Positions 45,653-59,172 of a stretch of 64,000 nt of DNA are shown here, piece after piece; the first letter of the stretch is position 1; each line of letters begins with the position of its first letter. The notes beneath the pieces are model-generated. The model was not told the origin of the DNA, searched no databases, and saw nothing but the letters and a program-made list of their open reading frames with translations. Position numbers and translations under genes: made by a program. Location of the stretch: the NCBI GenBank assembly GCA_004369045.1, contig ML213503.1:186001-250000 (forward strand), written 5' to 3'. This DNA is from Heliocybe sulcata (Eukaryota > Basidiomycota > Agaricomycetes > Gloeophyllales > Gloeophyllaceae).

Positions 45653-48600
45653 TCATCCTTCTATGACTCTGCGCAGCAGGCTCATCTCACCCTCGGACAG
45701 ATGTCCTGTCACACCCTGGAAGTTGTTCGTATTCCTTGCCGCACAGTCTTTGAAGAATGTGACGAGATGTTGCTGCGGCGACAACCGTCAGTACGGATAT
45801 CAAAAGCTGACATATCCACAAATTGCACCCGACCTGCATGTCCATCTGTGATACTGGATCTTTTCGAAGTTCCTCGTCGTCATTATCTTCGAGGACGTCG
45901 TCATTGTCGAAAGCCACGCGCGGCCCGAGCATGTCGGAGAGGAATGCGAACTCGTCCTCTTTGAAGCCTTGGTTCAGCTTCTCTTCCTCCTCCCAGTCCT
46001 CGTCCTGACACCACGGCCTCAGCGCGCACAATAATAATGCCCTTCCAGTGTACGTACCCCGTCATCAGAGTCAAGGTCACCAGCGTCGGGGGCAGTGAAA
46101 GTAGCTGCTTCTCCCCCGGACTGCAAGTCCTTTAAGAGCAGTTTAATCGCCTTCGCCGGGAAAGGTATAGAAGTGAACTCGGTGGGCACTGCAGTCGGGA
46201 CAATCGGTCAGTATTCATTGACATAACACCGCATTCACGTACTGTTCCTCGTTCGCGATCGCGTCATGATGACTATCGCACAGAAATGTTATTGAGAACC
46301 GATGTCACGATGGACGGTACTCTCCCATACGCACCGTTTTTGGTCTCCGGTTTCACGATGATGTCCCCCTTGACCATTACGTTTTGCAAGCTCGGTCGTT
46401 CAGACAAATATAACTGTGACATGGCAAGGCTGCTGATGCGGTTCGGCCAGAAGCCCTGGAAGGTTTCGGCATTTTCACACCACGTTTGAATGAAGACGTC
46501 CAGGCCGGAGCGTCCTTGTATCTGAGTAGACTCCAGCAGCGACAACACGGTGTCACGCTGATTGTTGATCAAGAAGCAGAAGGGGATCACAAGGCTCTGA
46601 GGAGGAACATCAGGAGGCGATACCTTCTCAAATAAAATAGCTTACCTGAATGAAGCTCGCCGTTTTGGCGGTGCCCATGCGGCCGACCATTGCCCTGAGC
46701 ATTTCGGGGAGCACTGAAAGGATAGCATCGCCAGCCTTGCGCAGGAGATGAATGATCAGGTCTCCGATGAACAATCCGCCTGATTCATCCTGATTATCAA
46801 GCAATTTCCCTATAATTGTCAACACGTTTTCCAGCCCTGAGCGCCCTTCTGCATCAGACCAAGTAAGGAGTTGGCCGACGTCCTTTCGAATGATGAGTGT
46901 TAGGCAGGCAGTGCCATTCTGCGTCAGGGTTAGGCGCGTCACTATTGGTATCCTCTCATAGTGCGTGAAGGTACACTTACCTGGAGGACATCGCGATCTT
47001 CCGTTGTCTTCAAGCAAGCGAAAAGGTTAGGTGCCAAAGTCGCGAAGAAGCCTTCTCCGAGGCCCGTATCCGGAGCTCCCTCAACAAGGCCGGCTGTAAG
47101 TTCGACAGCAGACTCAGCAATCCACGACTCATCGGGCTTGGCAGAACCCATGGCTGAGGACAGAACTGGGAGAGCCTGTCTAACTACTACCTCGTATATG
47201 CCAGGTGTCTTGGAGCCTGACAAGGAGGACAGGATGTCGCTCAGGAGTGAGATGAACAGAGGGTCTATTGGTAGGAATGTAAATCGAGCGAAGAACCATG
47301 TATATACGACGTACCTTTGATGTTCTTGGACCAGACGTCAAGGGTTGCAGTAGTCAAGGAGCCAGCTAGCTCCTGAGTGAGCCATGTCCCATGGTCGATG
47401 TCCAGCACTACAGAAACCGTATCAAGCACAAGGGAAAGTGTATCTTCGGTAGTCAATAGTAAGAAAGGACCCAGATCCGAGGCTATCCGAGCGGCGAAGG
47501 GAGCAATTATAGAGTCCTCCATTCCTTGAGAAAAGCTGGAGGCACCCTAATGTAAGCTATCGCAGGTTTCCACGACCAAATACTTACTTCTGAACAGCTT
47601 TGACGGCAGAGATCTTGATGGGAATACCAGCGTCCTGCGCTTCAATGACCTGTATCGCCGCATCCAGGTATTGACCGGCCAGATGGGAAGGCAACAACTT
47701 CGCGTATTGACTCGCGAACACGAAGCCGCGACCCTGCAGGAAGGGGCACTCTAAAGACATGCTAACGTCCGGGCTTTCGCTTTTGGGATTTATGGGATAA
47801 CTCACCAGACAGTCCCAGCGAAGACGGAACAACGTCCGTAAGCAGAGTTTGTATGTCGATCGGCTTCGGCCGTTCGGACGCTTCCTCGTCCTCGACGCAG
47901 TCCAACACACCTTCAGCTTGCGATCCAAGGGCTGCTAGGGCTGCCTCCAAGGGGCGCCACCTTTCCGCCCGTGAGCTCGATGCCAAGCACGACCTAGGTC
48001 AAGCACTCGTACCAGTCCGAGTTCCCTGACTCCTTCGATTGCCGGGAATCGACTACCACCTGCTGGATGACGGACTGGAATGTTGCCGTGGTCTGCACTG
48101 GCATGCGCTCCAGCAGGGTCTGCATTGGTTCAAAATGTCAAAACCTTTGCGGATACAGCTAGGCGTACTGGTACATACCGCAAGGACTTCGAATCCAGAA
48201 ATGCGGACCCCATATACCTGCGTTTCATCGTCTTCCTGAGCCACAAAGGCATTGGCATTGCTCGACCAATTCTCTTCCTACATTGCCCGATGTAAAAACA
48301 AAAAATCCACCAGAAGATTTGGACACCCACGTCGTCGCTCGTCATTTGCATCCAGCCGAAAATCAGACGCACGAGCTCGCCGAGGTTTCCCTGCTCAAAC
48401 CATGTCTTGGCCTTGCCTCCCCGAGTAGCATTGTTCACGAAATCCAAAAGAGGACACACGAGCTGCGCAAGATCGATGGGTTCATCTTCCGAAGTGTTGG
48501 GCGCAGAGTTCTCCGGCGAGAGGTAGTAGTGGACGAAAGTCGGCAGGAGGACGCGAAGGTGGTATAGAGACGCGTTCAGGAAGTCTTGCAAGTAAGGCGC

Positions 48601-49746
48601 CAATGCGCGGGGGAAAGAGGTATACATGGTGTCTAGTGTCTGCTAATGGTAAGACACGCGCAACGGTGAATAACAATAGGTAATCACCTTGAAGACCTGG
48701 ATGCGAATTGCGAGTCCATCCCAGTTGTCCTTGCCAATGACGTCTTGCTGAGGATCGATGTTGAGGAGTACTTTGAATGCGTCAAGCCATACAGGCAGGA
48801 CGGACGCCGTCGCTTCTTTCACCGCCTGAGGGTGCTGGTCTTTGACCATGAACAAAGCCGTCACGCATTGTCTGAAAACCGAGATTGTGCGCGATCTCGT
48901 GAGAGGAGAATGTTGCTGTGCCGGAGCATTCATTAGTCCTCATCCATTCAAAACAGGAAAGCGATCACTTCAGCTGCGCCGAGGATGTTTAGGAGAACCG
49001 GTAGTAATTGACGCAAGACGGGTAAGATCTGATCCTCTGTTAAATCGGACTTGATGAATTCCGTGAACATTTGCATGGCCCCGTGGACTGCTTCCGGCGA
49101 GTCTGAGGAAATAATGGTAATCAATGAGTCCAATAGCTCGGGGTATTCATCGGGCCAATCGCAGTCGGCAATGGTCGAGAGCGTGTGTGCCTAAAAGAGT
49201 AGGAACACGTTGAGGCTGCCGTAGACCTTCTCTGTGTGCCGCTGACACTCACGCAAAGCGACCGGATTTTTCGATTCGGGTCTGAGAGACCCTGAAAGAC
49301 GGCTTGCCGGATCTGTGTCTTCACCTACAATGCAATGAGTGCCAAAACCAAAGTCCGGAAAGGAATTCTAAACCCACTTCAACAGGGGCAGCAGATCCTT
49401 TAAAGGTAGCAAAATACGGCGACCACCTTTCCATCACATATTTTCTAAGCAAAATACTGGCAGAGTAATCCCGCTCTCAGGACAGCGATCAGAGCAGGGG
49501 TGCACGCGCCACTCATCTGTCTTAATGCAATATCCAGATCCTGGGTCGCCGCCAGCTGCGCGAGCGCCAATCCAGCTTCTACAGACCCAGCAACATAAAG
49601 ATCTTCCGCCATCACAAGAATCGGGGCCCGTTCGTACCTGGCGTCTTCAAGAGCTCTGCCAGCTTCAACTCCGCAGCCATTCTCGTGTTGGGATCCGAGC
49701 TCAGAGTGCCCGCAAGACATTGTGCGACGTCGGAGGTGACGGCCAT
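45653..49746 (-). CDS. Importin-9 / Kap114-type karyopherin
   Basis: Importin-beta-family nuclear import receptor; yeast Kap114 and human IPO9 carry histones H2A-H2B and TBP. Many short exons run leftwards from ATG 49746: MAVTSDVAQCLAGTLSSDPN (exon 49746-49638), ALAQLAATQDLDIALRQ, SASILLRKYVMERWSPYF, VKTQIRQAVFQGLSDPNRK, the HEAT repeats AVHGAMQMFTEFIKSDL and TRSRTISVFRQCVTALF, ending in an acidic stretch (NDDVLEDNDDEE) and the C-terminal block ITSFLKDCAARN...GHLSEGEMSLLRRVI (stop 45653-45655). That last block closely resembles the end of IPO9 (family knowledge). I did not place every splice site; roughly fourteen exons are needed. The join after ALRQ (near 49450-49510) is uncertain: the best reading needs an intron under 40 nt. 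Otherwise intact. Confidence 0.87.
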
Positions 49747-50350
49747 TGGTAAAGCAGAGTCGGTGTGAGGATGCAGGGTAGCTTGCAAGGCGCGTTCTGG
49801 CGCGTAAATTCTTGTCACGAACGCGTGACGCGAGTATTATCACAGATCACGCATGCTAATTACCGCGTCGCGTCGCTACGCCACAACCGCGATTCCTGGA
49901 AGAAGGAGCCTTGCCTGCAAGGAGCTAACCTATTTAGAGATATTGCTATCAGGCTGTTGTGGCTCTTTCGTTTCCAATGAACCAGTGTGGCACTCGTATG
50001 GTTCTCAAGGACCATCATCTGGGATGGAGTCCGCACAGCGCTCACGATCCTATCAACAAATTACAACCGTCACACTCCACTGCGGGATACATAGCGAACG
50101 AATGAATACAATGCCATTATTGAATGAGTGTACAATGACAACAAGCGACTATAAATTACATGAATGTTTTGTCAGGCAGCGTACATTCTAGAGAGACCAG
50201 CGCCGCGGAACCCGCGCACGGACTTGTGCCAGCCGAGGATCGTCACTGTCATACGATGCATGGATCGCCCTTGCAAGAAAGCTGATACCGAATCAGCCTC
50301 CGTTCTTACTGGATTCCACTGTCCAGACGCACCACTGCCGCGATACCTCG
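49747..50350. other. Intergenic region, about 0.6 kb
   Basis: Between the start of the karyopherin gene and the 3' end of DUF6533 copy D, both on the minus strand. It holds the karyopherin promoter. No gene or repeat identified. Confidence 0.5.
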
Positions 50351-51980
50351 TCATCGCATAATCAAAAACGGCGCTTCATGCTCCGCATGCGCCGCGCCCG
50401 CGCTCGCTCTCACCCCAAATGAATACCCCCCTCTAGCCTCCGGATCCTCCCGCGCTTCAACGACCTCCATCTCCACGACCAATTCCCCGTCGTTCTCGCC
50501 CTTCTTCCAGTTCACCCGGCTGAGCTCGAGGTGGTTGAGCAGCCAGTCCGGATCGCAGTTCAGGTTGTCCGCGAGCGAGTGGATGCTGAACATGACACGG
50601 GACATGCAGAGGGAGACGACGCCGACCATCATGCTATGCGGGCGGTAGTAAGCATCGGCGGTGGTAGCGTAGGTGTGCACCTCAGAGCTTACTTGGAATA
50701 GACGGCGGATGTTGAGACCTACACGGATGATGAGGTGCATGTTGACAAGATTAATGGATGCGCTTACGGAGGGATTGTCCGTACGCGTGGACCCGATTCC
50801 AGAGAAACCAACGGTGACTGACAGACAGCAGGCCATGTTAGTGATAGTCAAGCATCGAGTCTCTCGGAGTCCTTACCTAACACAGCCAGGTATAGCACGC
50901 CACCACTGGTACCCGAGTTAGCGCACTCGATGCAAGATGCAAGTCGATCCACTCACTCCCTCAGGAGCCTTTCCAACACGACGTTCCTCTTCCCATACAC
51001 ATTCCGCCGAAGCACAGCTTGAACGGCAGTGAACACGTACAGTAGCGTATGCAAGATTAACGCGGGGACCCAAATCCTCCACAAGCCATTCGGAGGGGGC
51101 ACGATACACCCGTCAATCTCTAGGCCAGGTATACTGAGAGACACGGCATTGAGATCCTTGTAGACGACGCCGAGGATCGTAAAGGCCGTAACTTGGCATG
51201 CGAGAGACACGAAGACGACCAGAACACGCGCGAGGAGGTTCGATCGGAAAAGAAACCAGATCCGGAGAGTTAACATGACTGTTATCCGTAGCAGAGAGGT
51301 CAGATCGACGCCAAGTTGCCGAGCGCGGGGGACTTACTTTGGACCACTGACATAGCTAGTGCATCTACCACAAAACTTCCTCTGATTAAACCTGTACAAC
51401 TTCATCGTTCAAACTGAGCCGCGAGTGGAGACTTGAAAGGCTTTTGTCACTTACAACTACAATCCGAGTGTCAGCAAGGCGGTACCAAGAAAAGTGCTGG
51501 CGAATGCTTACTTGGAGGGAAAGATTCTTCCCGTAGAAACCTTGACATCACGTATAAGCTGACGCGGCCAAGCAGCCCCGTGAGAGCTCACCGACTATGC
51601 CGAACCTATATGGCTGTAAGTCAGGATACCTTAACCCGGTGTGGACGAGACGCACGTCATGATTATTAGCGGAACATATCGATTCTGTAGAAATACGCTC
51701 TAGGGTCCCGACTGCTCGCATGAGCCGATAACTACTTACAAAAAAGAACAGAGCTCTGGATATCGACCACGAGCCCGCCCAAAAGTAGTGTATCTGCACA
51801 GTTCGAGTCAGCTGAGGGAGCAGACCCATGTGTAATCGGCAGACTGACCTCTTTCTCTAATGTTATGGCATATTCATATAATGACATCGCAAACGTCGCA
51901 AGAGCAAGGTGTTTAGCCGTCTCGATACCCTCGAGGGAGGATATTATAGCGGCTATCTCAGCTTGCAACTCTGAGGCCAT
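50351..51980 (-). CDS. DUF6533-family seven-helix membrane protein, copy D
   Basis: Fourth copy. Exons: 51980-51849 (MASELQAEIAAIISSLEGIE, then FAMSLYEYAITLEKE), 51793-51740 (54 nt, HYFWAGSWSISRALFFF), 51684-51656 (29 nt, NRYVPLIIMT), 51605-51592 (14 nt), a segment with ALAMSVVQ near 51370-51343, the exon from MLTLRIWFLFRSN (from 51278) through the RIWVPALILHTLLYVFTAVQ helix to LERLLRE (ending about 50956), short exons, and a last exon with SRVMFSIHSLADNL, HLELSRVNW and GELVVEMEV ending at 50351. The exon between the 14-nt exon and ALAMSVVQ is not resolved. Compared with the other copies it has a longer extracellular loop (SIPGLEIDGCIVPPPNG) before the last mapped helix. Function unknown. Confidence 0.75.
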
Positions 51981-52952
51981 GACAAGAGTGCTGCGACGAG
52001 CAGATTAAGGACGCAGAGTCGAGCTGCCGGACAATCCGTGATCAGCCGCAAAGTTCAAACTTGGCCTTAAAGGCGGTGGATCTGTCTGGGTCCGGTTTCC
52101 TAGGGATCGGACTTATGATGGTTCTTTCTTCTCTCTCAGGTCCAGATACTGCGGCGCCTCGGACTCTGTGCTTGAGAATCCTAGTGCGGTCAAACACCCA
52201 CTGGTCTTATAAGACTCGGATCACGATCTTGGTCGGAGCCCGTTTTCATCAATTGATGAGCGCCGCCATCTACACTGTCGTAGAGGCAGACCTGGGCGGC
52301 CCCAGCAGACCAAAATATATTCCTAGTCTCCGCGTAAGCTAGGATGAAATTTGTACGGCAATATGGGATACATCACATACTGAGCGACAAGGCAAAGCCT
52401 ATAGAGAGTTGAAAGAAACTCATGATCAAGACCCTTATCCGGCGGCATGACTCGGGTCCGGCCGTCTAAAATGTTTCAAGGTTCATGACGCTCGATGGCC
52501 TGGGAGCCAATGACAGTTAGAGGACTCCGTGGTTAGATCTGGCCAAGCGCCTCATCAAGGCACATACGGGTGAGTGAGTGGAAGCTAGTCGGCTTCGCGT
52601 ACCGGTATCCATGTCCATTCGAAACAATCCGGGAAATCACTTTTGCCCTTCGTGCAGAGTGCCCCACAGCGATGCCATGGCCACCGCCACCGATATTTAA
52701 GACGAGCCTCACCCGTGATCTGCTTCGGATTGCGTTGCACGGGAGAATGCAGTCATGCAGACTGGGGGTCACTTCTAGAATTCTGACCGTTGTCGCTAGT
52801 CGCCAGCCTGTGAGGAAACTCCTGCAGTGACGTATTTTCTCCTGCTCGTATTAGTCGACGGCATGCTATAGTTACACAAAGCTAGTCCAGATACCTTCTA
52901 AGTCCATGCGATCCGCCCAAAAGCAATCCGACAGCCGACAGAACTGCCAACC
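51981..52952. other. Intergenic region, about 1 kb
   Basis: Between the start of DUF6533 copy D and the 3' end of the ABC transporter. Holds the copy D promoter. Open frames here are short with no domain signal; no repeat seen. Confidence 0.5.
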
Positions 52953-55900
52953 CTACACCCGCAGTATCGCTTTCCACCAAGCACCTCTCGTCCTCTCGCC
53001 CTCTTCTTCTCTCACCTCATTCTCTCTAATCACTCTCAAGAACACGCTCTCCAGACTCGCCCTCTCCACGGTATATTCTTCGAAGTCCCCTTGAGACGAC
53101 AGAAGATGAAACAGCCTGGCAAGCGTCAGCTGTTCCTCGCTGCCGTCCTCTTCCGCCTGGGGCGAACCCTCAATCGTCGTCTTTATCGGCACCTCGAATC
53201 GGGTAGCGACATCTTCCTTCATCCTCGAGCCAGGTACAAGGCGAGCCATCAGCTCTTGCGCTTTGCTGACCTCTTCTCGGGAACGCGTCGAGAAGTGCAC
53301 CTCGTATGAGGCAAAACGAGACACAAGCTCGGTAGTAGTGCCCACAGCTACACACTCCGTCAGTATCGCCACAAAGAGATTGCGTTAACTCCGGACTGAC
53401 CTAGCATCCGTTTCGCGAGAATTCCAACCTTGTTCGCAAGCGCGGAAGCCTCTTCCATGGAGTCTGTGCCGCCCTAGTCAAATCACTAGAACAGAGCATG
53501 AAGTCGAAGGCCTTACGTGTAGTGATGACCACAGCTTTCCCAGCTGCCACGTTCCGTAAGGTGCCCCACATTTCCCTCTTCATCTTGGCGTCGATCCCAG
53601 TGGAGAACTCGTCAATAAGAATGACGGCCGGGTTGCCTGTCCATAGCGCATGAGAAACATCATCAGAGTTGCTGTTAATACGTACCCATCAACGCAATAG
53701 CCAATGCCAATTTCCTCTGATTACCACCACTGAGCTTACTCGCCAATCTATCTTTGTAGATATCCAAGCCGGTAGCCTTCATCAGCATATCCACGTTCTG
53801 CTTCAGCTCCTTGCCTCTGTATAGACCTTTCAGTCGGCCATAAATGGCCAGATGTTCCGCGACGCTTAATTGAGGATCGATAGCCGTGAACTGCGGACAA
53901 ACGCCTAACGATAGACGAGCCGTACGAGGGTGCTGAATGACAGATGTGCCAGTAATGAGTATGTCGCCCGAATCAGGAATGATGTCTCCTCCTGCCACAT
54001 ATGTGAGCCCAAAGATGAAACAGTCTGACGACGATGAAGTAGTACGAACGGATCATGTTAAACGTGGTCGTTTTCCCAGCTCCGTTAGGTCCCAACAGTG
54101 CGAGCACGGTATCGCTCGAAACCCCAAAGCTCACATCATTGACCACCGGGTCTGTTGTCTGCCCGAACGCCTTTACAACGTGCAAGACCCGCAGGGCGTC
54201 GTCAGATGTCTCTACGGTCTTCGTCTCCGCGACTATATCTTCGCCGGACTGCGAGGGCGAGCCACGTTGGGATATCTGTTGCGGTGTGCGAGCTCTGGGC
54301 TTGCGAGCCCGTAAGGCTGGAATTAGGCGCCGGACGGTAGAACCAGAGTCGACCCAGACCAGGATACCGAAGAGCATAAACCCATACACGAAGAGGTAGA
54401 GAATCGGCCCTCCGTATCGCATGATATCACCCATGCTCGAGGCAGTAACTGGGCGGTTGCCGTTGCAAAGCAGCGAGAAGAGATTGACCGACACAAAACA
54501 CGCCCGAAGCTCCGAGTAATGGTCAGTTTCGGCAGAGCCAGAGTTGGACCGAGGCCACATACCACACTGGCCACCGGAGACAGCACAGAAAGAGTGAAGT
54601 CTGATATGCGATTAATGGAGGAACAGTCATAGACCAACAGATGCACACTTACGAATAGTGGTGATTATCTGTCCGGCTTGCGATGTTTTTGCGTATGTTA
54701 CGGTCAGAAGGTACGCTGCGAGATACAGCTAGAGCACCTTTGAGCTCAGATCGCGCATGCAGGACCGAACTAAAGGTACGCACCACAAACATGACGATCT
54801 GATAACCAGCAGCAGCAGCGAAGGCCGCCAGAGGGGATGCCGTCATCAAAGATATGCAGTAAGCGAACAGAGCAGCAACTATGCCGTAGAGCACCAGAAC
54901 AACCCACTAGTGAGACCCACGTAAGTCCCAGCTCCATAAAATATGACCGCGAGGACTCACGAAAAACCCAAGTCCGTTGAATTGGTTCGACACGGCGGCA
55001 AATATAATGATGATTATAGAAGCGATGAGGGTAGACACCGCTGAGTCGAAGATAAGATGCCCGAGCCAAAGGCCAATTGGGTCAGCTAAGCCGTTCGATA
55101 GTTGCATGGCCTGCACCGATGAACGCCTCTCCCTGGAGACATACAGCGAGAAGAACGCTGGGAAGACACTCTGGTACAATCATATCAGAGGAAGTCATCA
55201 TATGAAGAAGTCACAGCAGACTCACCATAGCTGCACCGAAGAAAGCAACCCACTTCAGAGCAACCAGAGTCCCGGCAGCGACAGCAGGGAAGCTCTCGTA
55301 ATTCGCAGTTATAAGGGACGAGCCATTGGCAGCACTTGGAGACGAACCAACAGCGTGCTTGTAGAGGACGTTGGTGGCTAGATTCAACATAGCAAGGCCT
55401 GTCAAGCCGGGCGGCGTGCCTTCCCAAGCGATCAGCGAGTCACCCGTCTCCAGGTCCATAGAGATGCCTCCAAGCGACAAATTCAGATAATTCTGTTGAA
55501 TGGTCCTGACAAAGGTGGTATTGTCGCTGAGATTCTCGGTGGGAAGGCGCAGGGCGGACGCTCCTAGGACGGAAGTTACATTTGGTGGAGATATGAGAAC
55601 CTCACCGCCGGGTTTCCCAGCAGCAGACAGCGCAATCGGCGACGTCGGCAGGTATATCGGGATGGTGGTCGCGTTATGAAACCTGGTCCCACATGTCTGA
55701 GCAGGGTTGGTCCGGCCAGAAAGGAAGAAAAGCGGGACACAGGAACCGGCCACCGCAATGATGATGGTCAGTGCAAGAGAAAGCCAACTGCGGCGAGCGA
55801 TAAGGGCACGCTTATGGACGATGGTAAATGCTTGTCCATAGGGCGAACGTTTTCTCCCGTCGGTGAGGGATAGTCTGGAGTGCTCGAGAGAGTCAGCGAT

Positions 55901-58895
55901 TGATGTCTCCGTCGCAAGTTTCTCGATGTTTTCAGAATTGGGTCGTGTCTCGTCCTCGTGTTGCGCATCGCGGCTAAGAAGGTCCAGAAAGATGTCCTCT
56001 ATGGAGGCCCCGTGTACATCATAGGATGCAACTTGGTAGCAGGGACCTTCGGCGCTAAGAAGGTCAAGCACTTGTTCTACGACCGCGGGGTCCTTGGACT
56101 TGAGGTGGTAAGAGACCTGAGTAGGAGACGACGTGGAGATGTACGTGTCGGGAGATACATTGCGTATACGCTGCAGGAGTTCAGCAGCCGCTCCAACAGT
56201 GCTTTTCTCCGTATGACTTTCGGGAAGGAGAGTGACTTCCGCTGTGTATCCCTCACCCAAGGTGGACTTCAGCGCTACAGGTGTACCTTCAGCAACCTTC
56301 TTGCCTGGAGGTGCCAGGACGGCGATGTTGTCAGCCAACAGATCTGCCTCGTCGAGGAACTAAGCAAAACAGCATCTGAATATATGATGCTCAATGTAGT
56401 AGGTAGAGACGACTTACGTGCGTAGTGAAGACGATTGTGCGCTCATGTCTCACCGACATGAGAGTCTTCCAGAGTGCTCTCCTAGACAGAGGATCTACAC
56501 CAGACGTGCACTAGAACACAGTAGTTAGTCACGCATCATCACGTATCGCAAGGCTGTGGTCCCATTACCTCATCTACCAAAACAACTGAAACGGAGAGCG
56601 TTAGTGCACATCGACCGGTAGACAACTATCCTTACTCCTTGATCCCCCAATCAGCCCAATGGCTAGTTGCAGCTTCCTCTTTTGCCCGCCAGACAGTGTA
56701 TTCGCGTTCGAATGAATCTTCTTTCCCAAGTCGCAGTCACGCAACAATTGGTCGATATCATCATCATCCGCAATCCTGTCAGGACGTTTAATTGCGTTCC
56801 AAACTCGGAGGGTCTGATAGCAGGTAAGCTCGGGAAAGAGGACATTCTTCTGTGGGACGATGCCGATAGTCCCCCGAGGAGGACGTCGAACGCCACCCTC
56901 AAAGGTAACAGATCCGCTTGTACGTCCAAGCAGCCCTCCCACGATCGATAGAGTCGTTGACTTGCCGGCGCTATGGCGACGTCACAATCAGTTGATATGC
57001 AAGCTACCCATGGAACTCACCCGTTAGAACCCAGTAGGACGTAGATACCATACTTGGGTATGTCAAGTGTGAGGTCTCCAACAGCAGTAACTGTGCCCTT
57101 CTCAGAGCCGAACAAGGACCTGTTGAATGTTTTCGACAGATTCCGGATTGAGATAGCCGTATTCGGTGGCACGGTCGTCGACGCTTCGTCCCCAGACGAA
57201 TGGCTCCGGCGGAAGAATCGAGACCAGCCTCTGGACGGTTCCCGAGCATCATACAACCGACGCTCAAGTAACACGGCCATCCAGGGCCACAGGAAAATAT
57301 CGATCTGGGATGGATTAGCAGCAGGACAGCATCGACAGTATACTGATTCTCACAATCGCGGCGATAATCAAGGGTAGCAGCATCAAATGGTTGTCAGGAT
57401 CTCCCTTCAATACGTTTGTCGCCAGTTGGTGGTTCTCGAAGCCACATATCGCTCTGATCGCAAAGATATAGTACCCAGGAGGGAATATAACCGAGAATAT
57501 GAAGGCTGCGCCAGTTCCCGCCCTGCCGAATACCAGCGCCAGTATCGCAAAGAGAATTGAAAGGAAAGTGGATGCGACAGCCGCCAGCTGCGGGCTGTTG
57601 CCAAAAGGAGCCGAGACAAAGAACGACCAAGATGCAAGAGACCAACCAAAGAGCAGATGAACGATGAGTACGAGCCCGGCATTCGTAGCGCTGAAGATCT
57701 GGTAATGCCAAACCAGCGAGACTACTATCCAGGCAGGCAGGTACGCCAGAGATATGCTGGTGTGCCAAGAACTAGAGAACCGTCAGCTTTCGGCTTTGAT
57801 GAATGAAAGGTGGTAATTCACATGATCCTGGCGGAATCCATGAGCCCCATAGCTTTCAGATGGCTGGTAAGGAGGTTGGCGCGTTCACCCATGAACGAAC
57901 CTGGCAGCTGGTATGCTATGCCCACATAATCTATGAACCTGCACAATGGTCAGCGATTCGCTTCCAACCTACCATGTGGGACTTACAGAGCCAGAACAAG
58001 CAGGGTACGCAGGCCTCTGATGTAGCCTGCCAAAAGATCAGAATGGAAGCTGACTACTAGCTTCCTCTGGACTCACTCAGCCTCTCATTGGTATTCTGCT
58101 GTGCGTTAGTCTCCTGGGTGAAGACCCACTCTTGGGGCGTGGGCACGATAGTTCCAGTTGTCAATTCGATGATTGCCTATCTCAACGTATAGAATCTGGC
58201 AACACCGTTTCAAAGAAATGAAACGTACCTGATCCACAGCGAACTGAAGCGGTAATAACCTCAGTTCATAGTCACTGAGGTGATTGACAGCGTCAATATG
58301 TGCAAGGCCAGCATCGGCGCGAATGGTGTAGTCCATCGGCAGGGTGCCGTTCCCGGAGGTCGGCCAACCATTGAAAGCGATGGCCGCAAAACATTCAGAG
58401 TACAAGTTAAAGTTCTGCGGACACTGAGCCGGGATATCATCCGGCGTATCCACTCGCTTGACTGCATTCAGCTGGTAAGAACTGAAGCCCCGTGTTATAC
58501 GGGCGATTATATCTTCCGGAGTAGGCGACCGACTGGTTCCATTGGTACTATCCGCCCATATCAGGGCCATTGACCCGTCAAATGCGTCGCCCAAAGAGCG
58601 CACTGGGACTGGTGATCCGATGCCATACTGAAAGGTGCACCAGGTTAGCCAATTCCCTTACTAGCGTTGGACGCGCGCTCACATTATTGGGCTTTATAAG
58701 GAACGTTTGAGCGACAGCCAGAAAGACTCCATAGCCAATTGGTAATAGGAAGCACCTCAGGATGTTCAACTGTGAGCCTCATGTTAGTAGCATATCATTG
58801 CACGTAAAAGAATGACATACCAGAGGATGCTTCGACATAACAATCCAGTTCTTCCAGAACAGGACAGCGAGCTGCCTGAAGAATAGGCCAGCCAT
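52953..58895 (-). CDS. ABCA-type full-size ABC transporter
   Basis: Full transporter with two membrane domains and two ATPase domains, arranged TMD1-NBD1-TMD2-NBD2 as in ABCA lipid transporters. Exon 1 is 58895-58821 ([20 protein letters not shown]); about twenty exons follow. TMD1 has a large extracellular loop after its first helix ([16 protein letters not shown] end) and helices in 57770-57390. NBD1: Walker A GSNGAGKST (split by the intron at 57014-56970), signature [18 protein letters not shown], Walker B VLVDE on a 17-nt exon (56585-56569), D-loop SGVDP and H-loop TTH. TMD2: helix [18 protein letters not shown] and a large glycosylated loop (54-56 kb). NBD2: [43 protein letters not shown] and ITTHSMEEA. 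All ATPase residues look intact. The C-terminus is the ABCA-style regulatory domain. Substrate unknown, perhaps lipid. Confidence 0.93.
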
Positions 58896-59172
58896 GGCGA
58901 CCGACTACCTTTGCGTGTAGCACCCTGCTCGACTTGGTGGTAGGTAACGGGAGATGGCTGCGTCTGCCGCTGCCTAGTAGCTCGCAGCACGGATGCGAAA
59001 TCCAAGCTCTTCTCGGCGTGTGCATGGCCAGGCTAAGGATAGCTGTACTACCCCCGCCTGCACCGGCGCGTCGGTAACCGGGAAAAAGACATTCCGAATT
59101 AGTAGCTGTCCAAACAACGCGTAAACAACGCGATCATAAATTACTTATGAGCCACCGTCGTCTCTTTAAACC

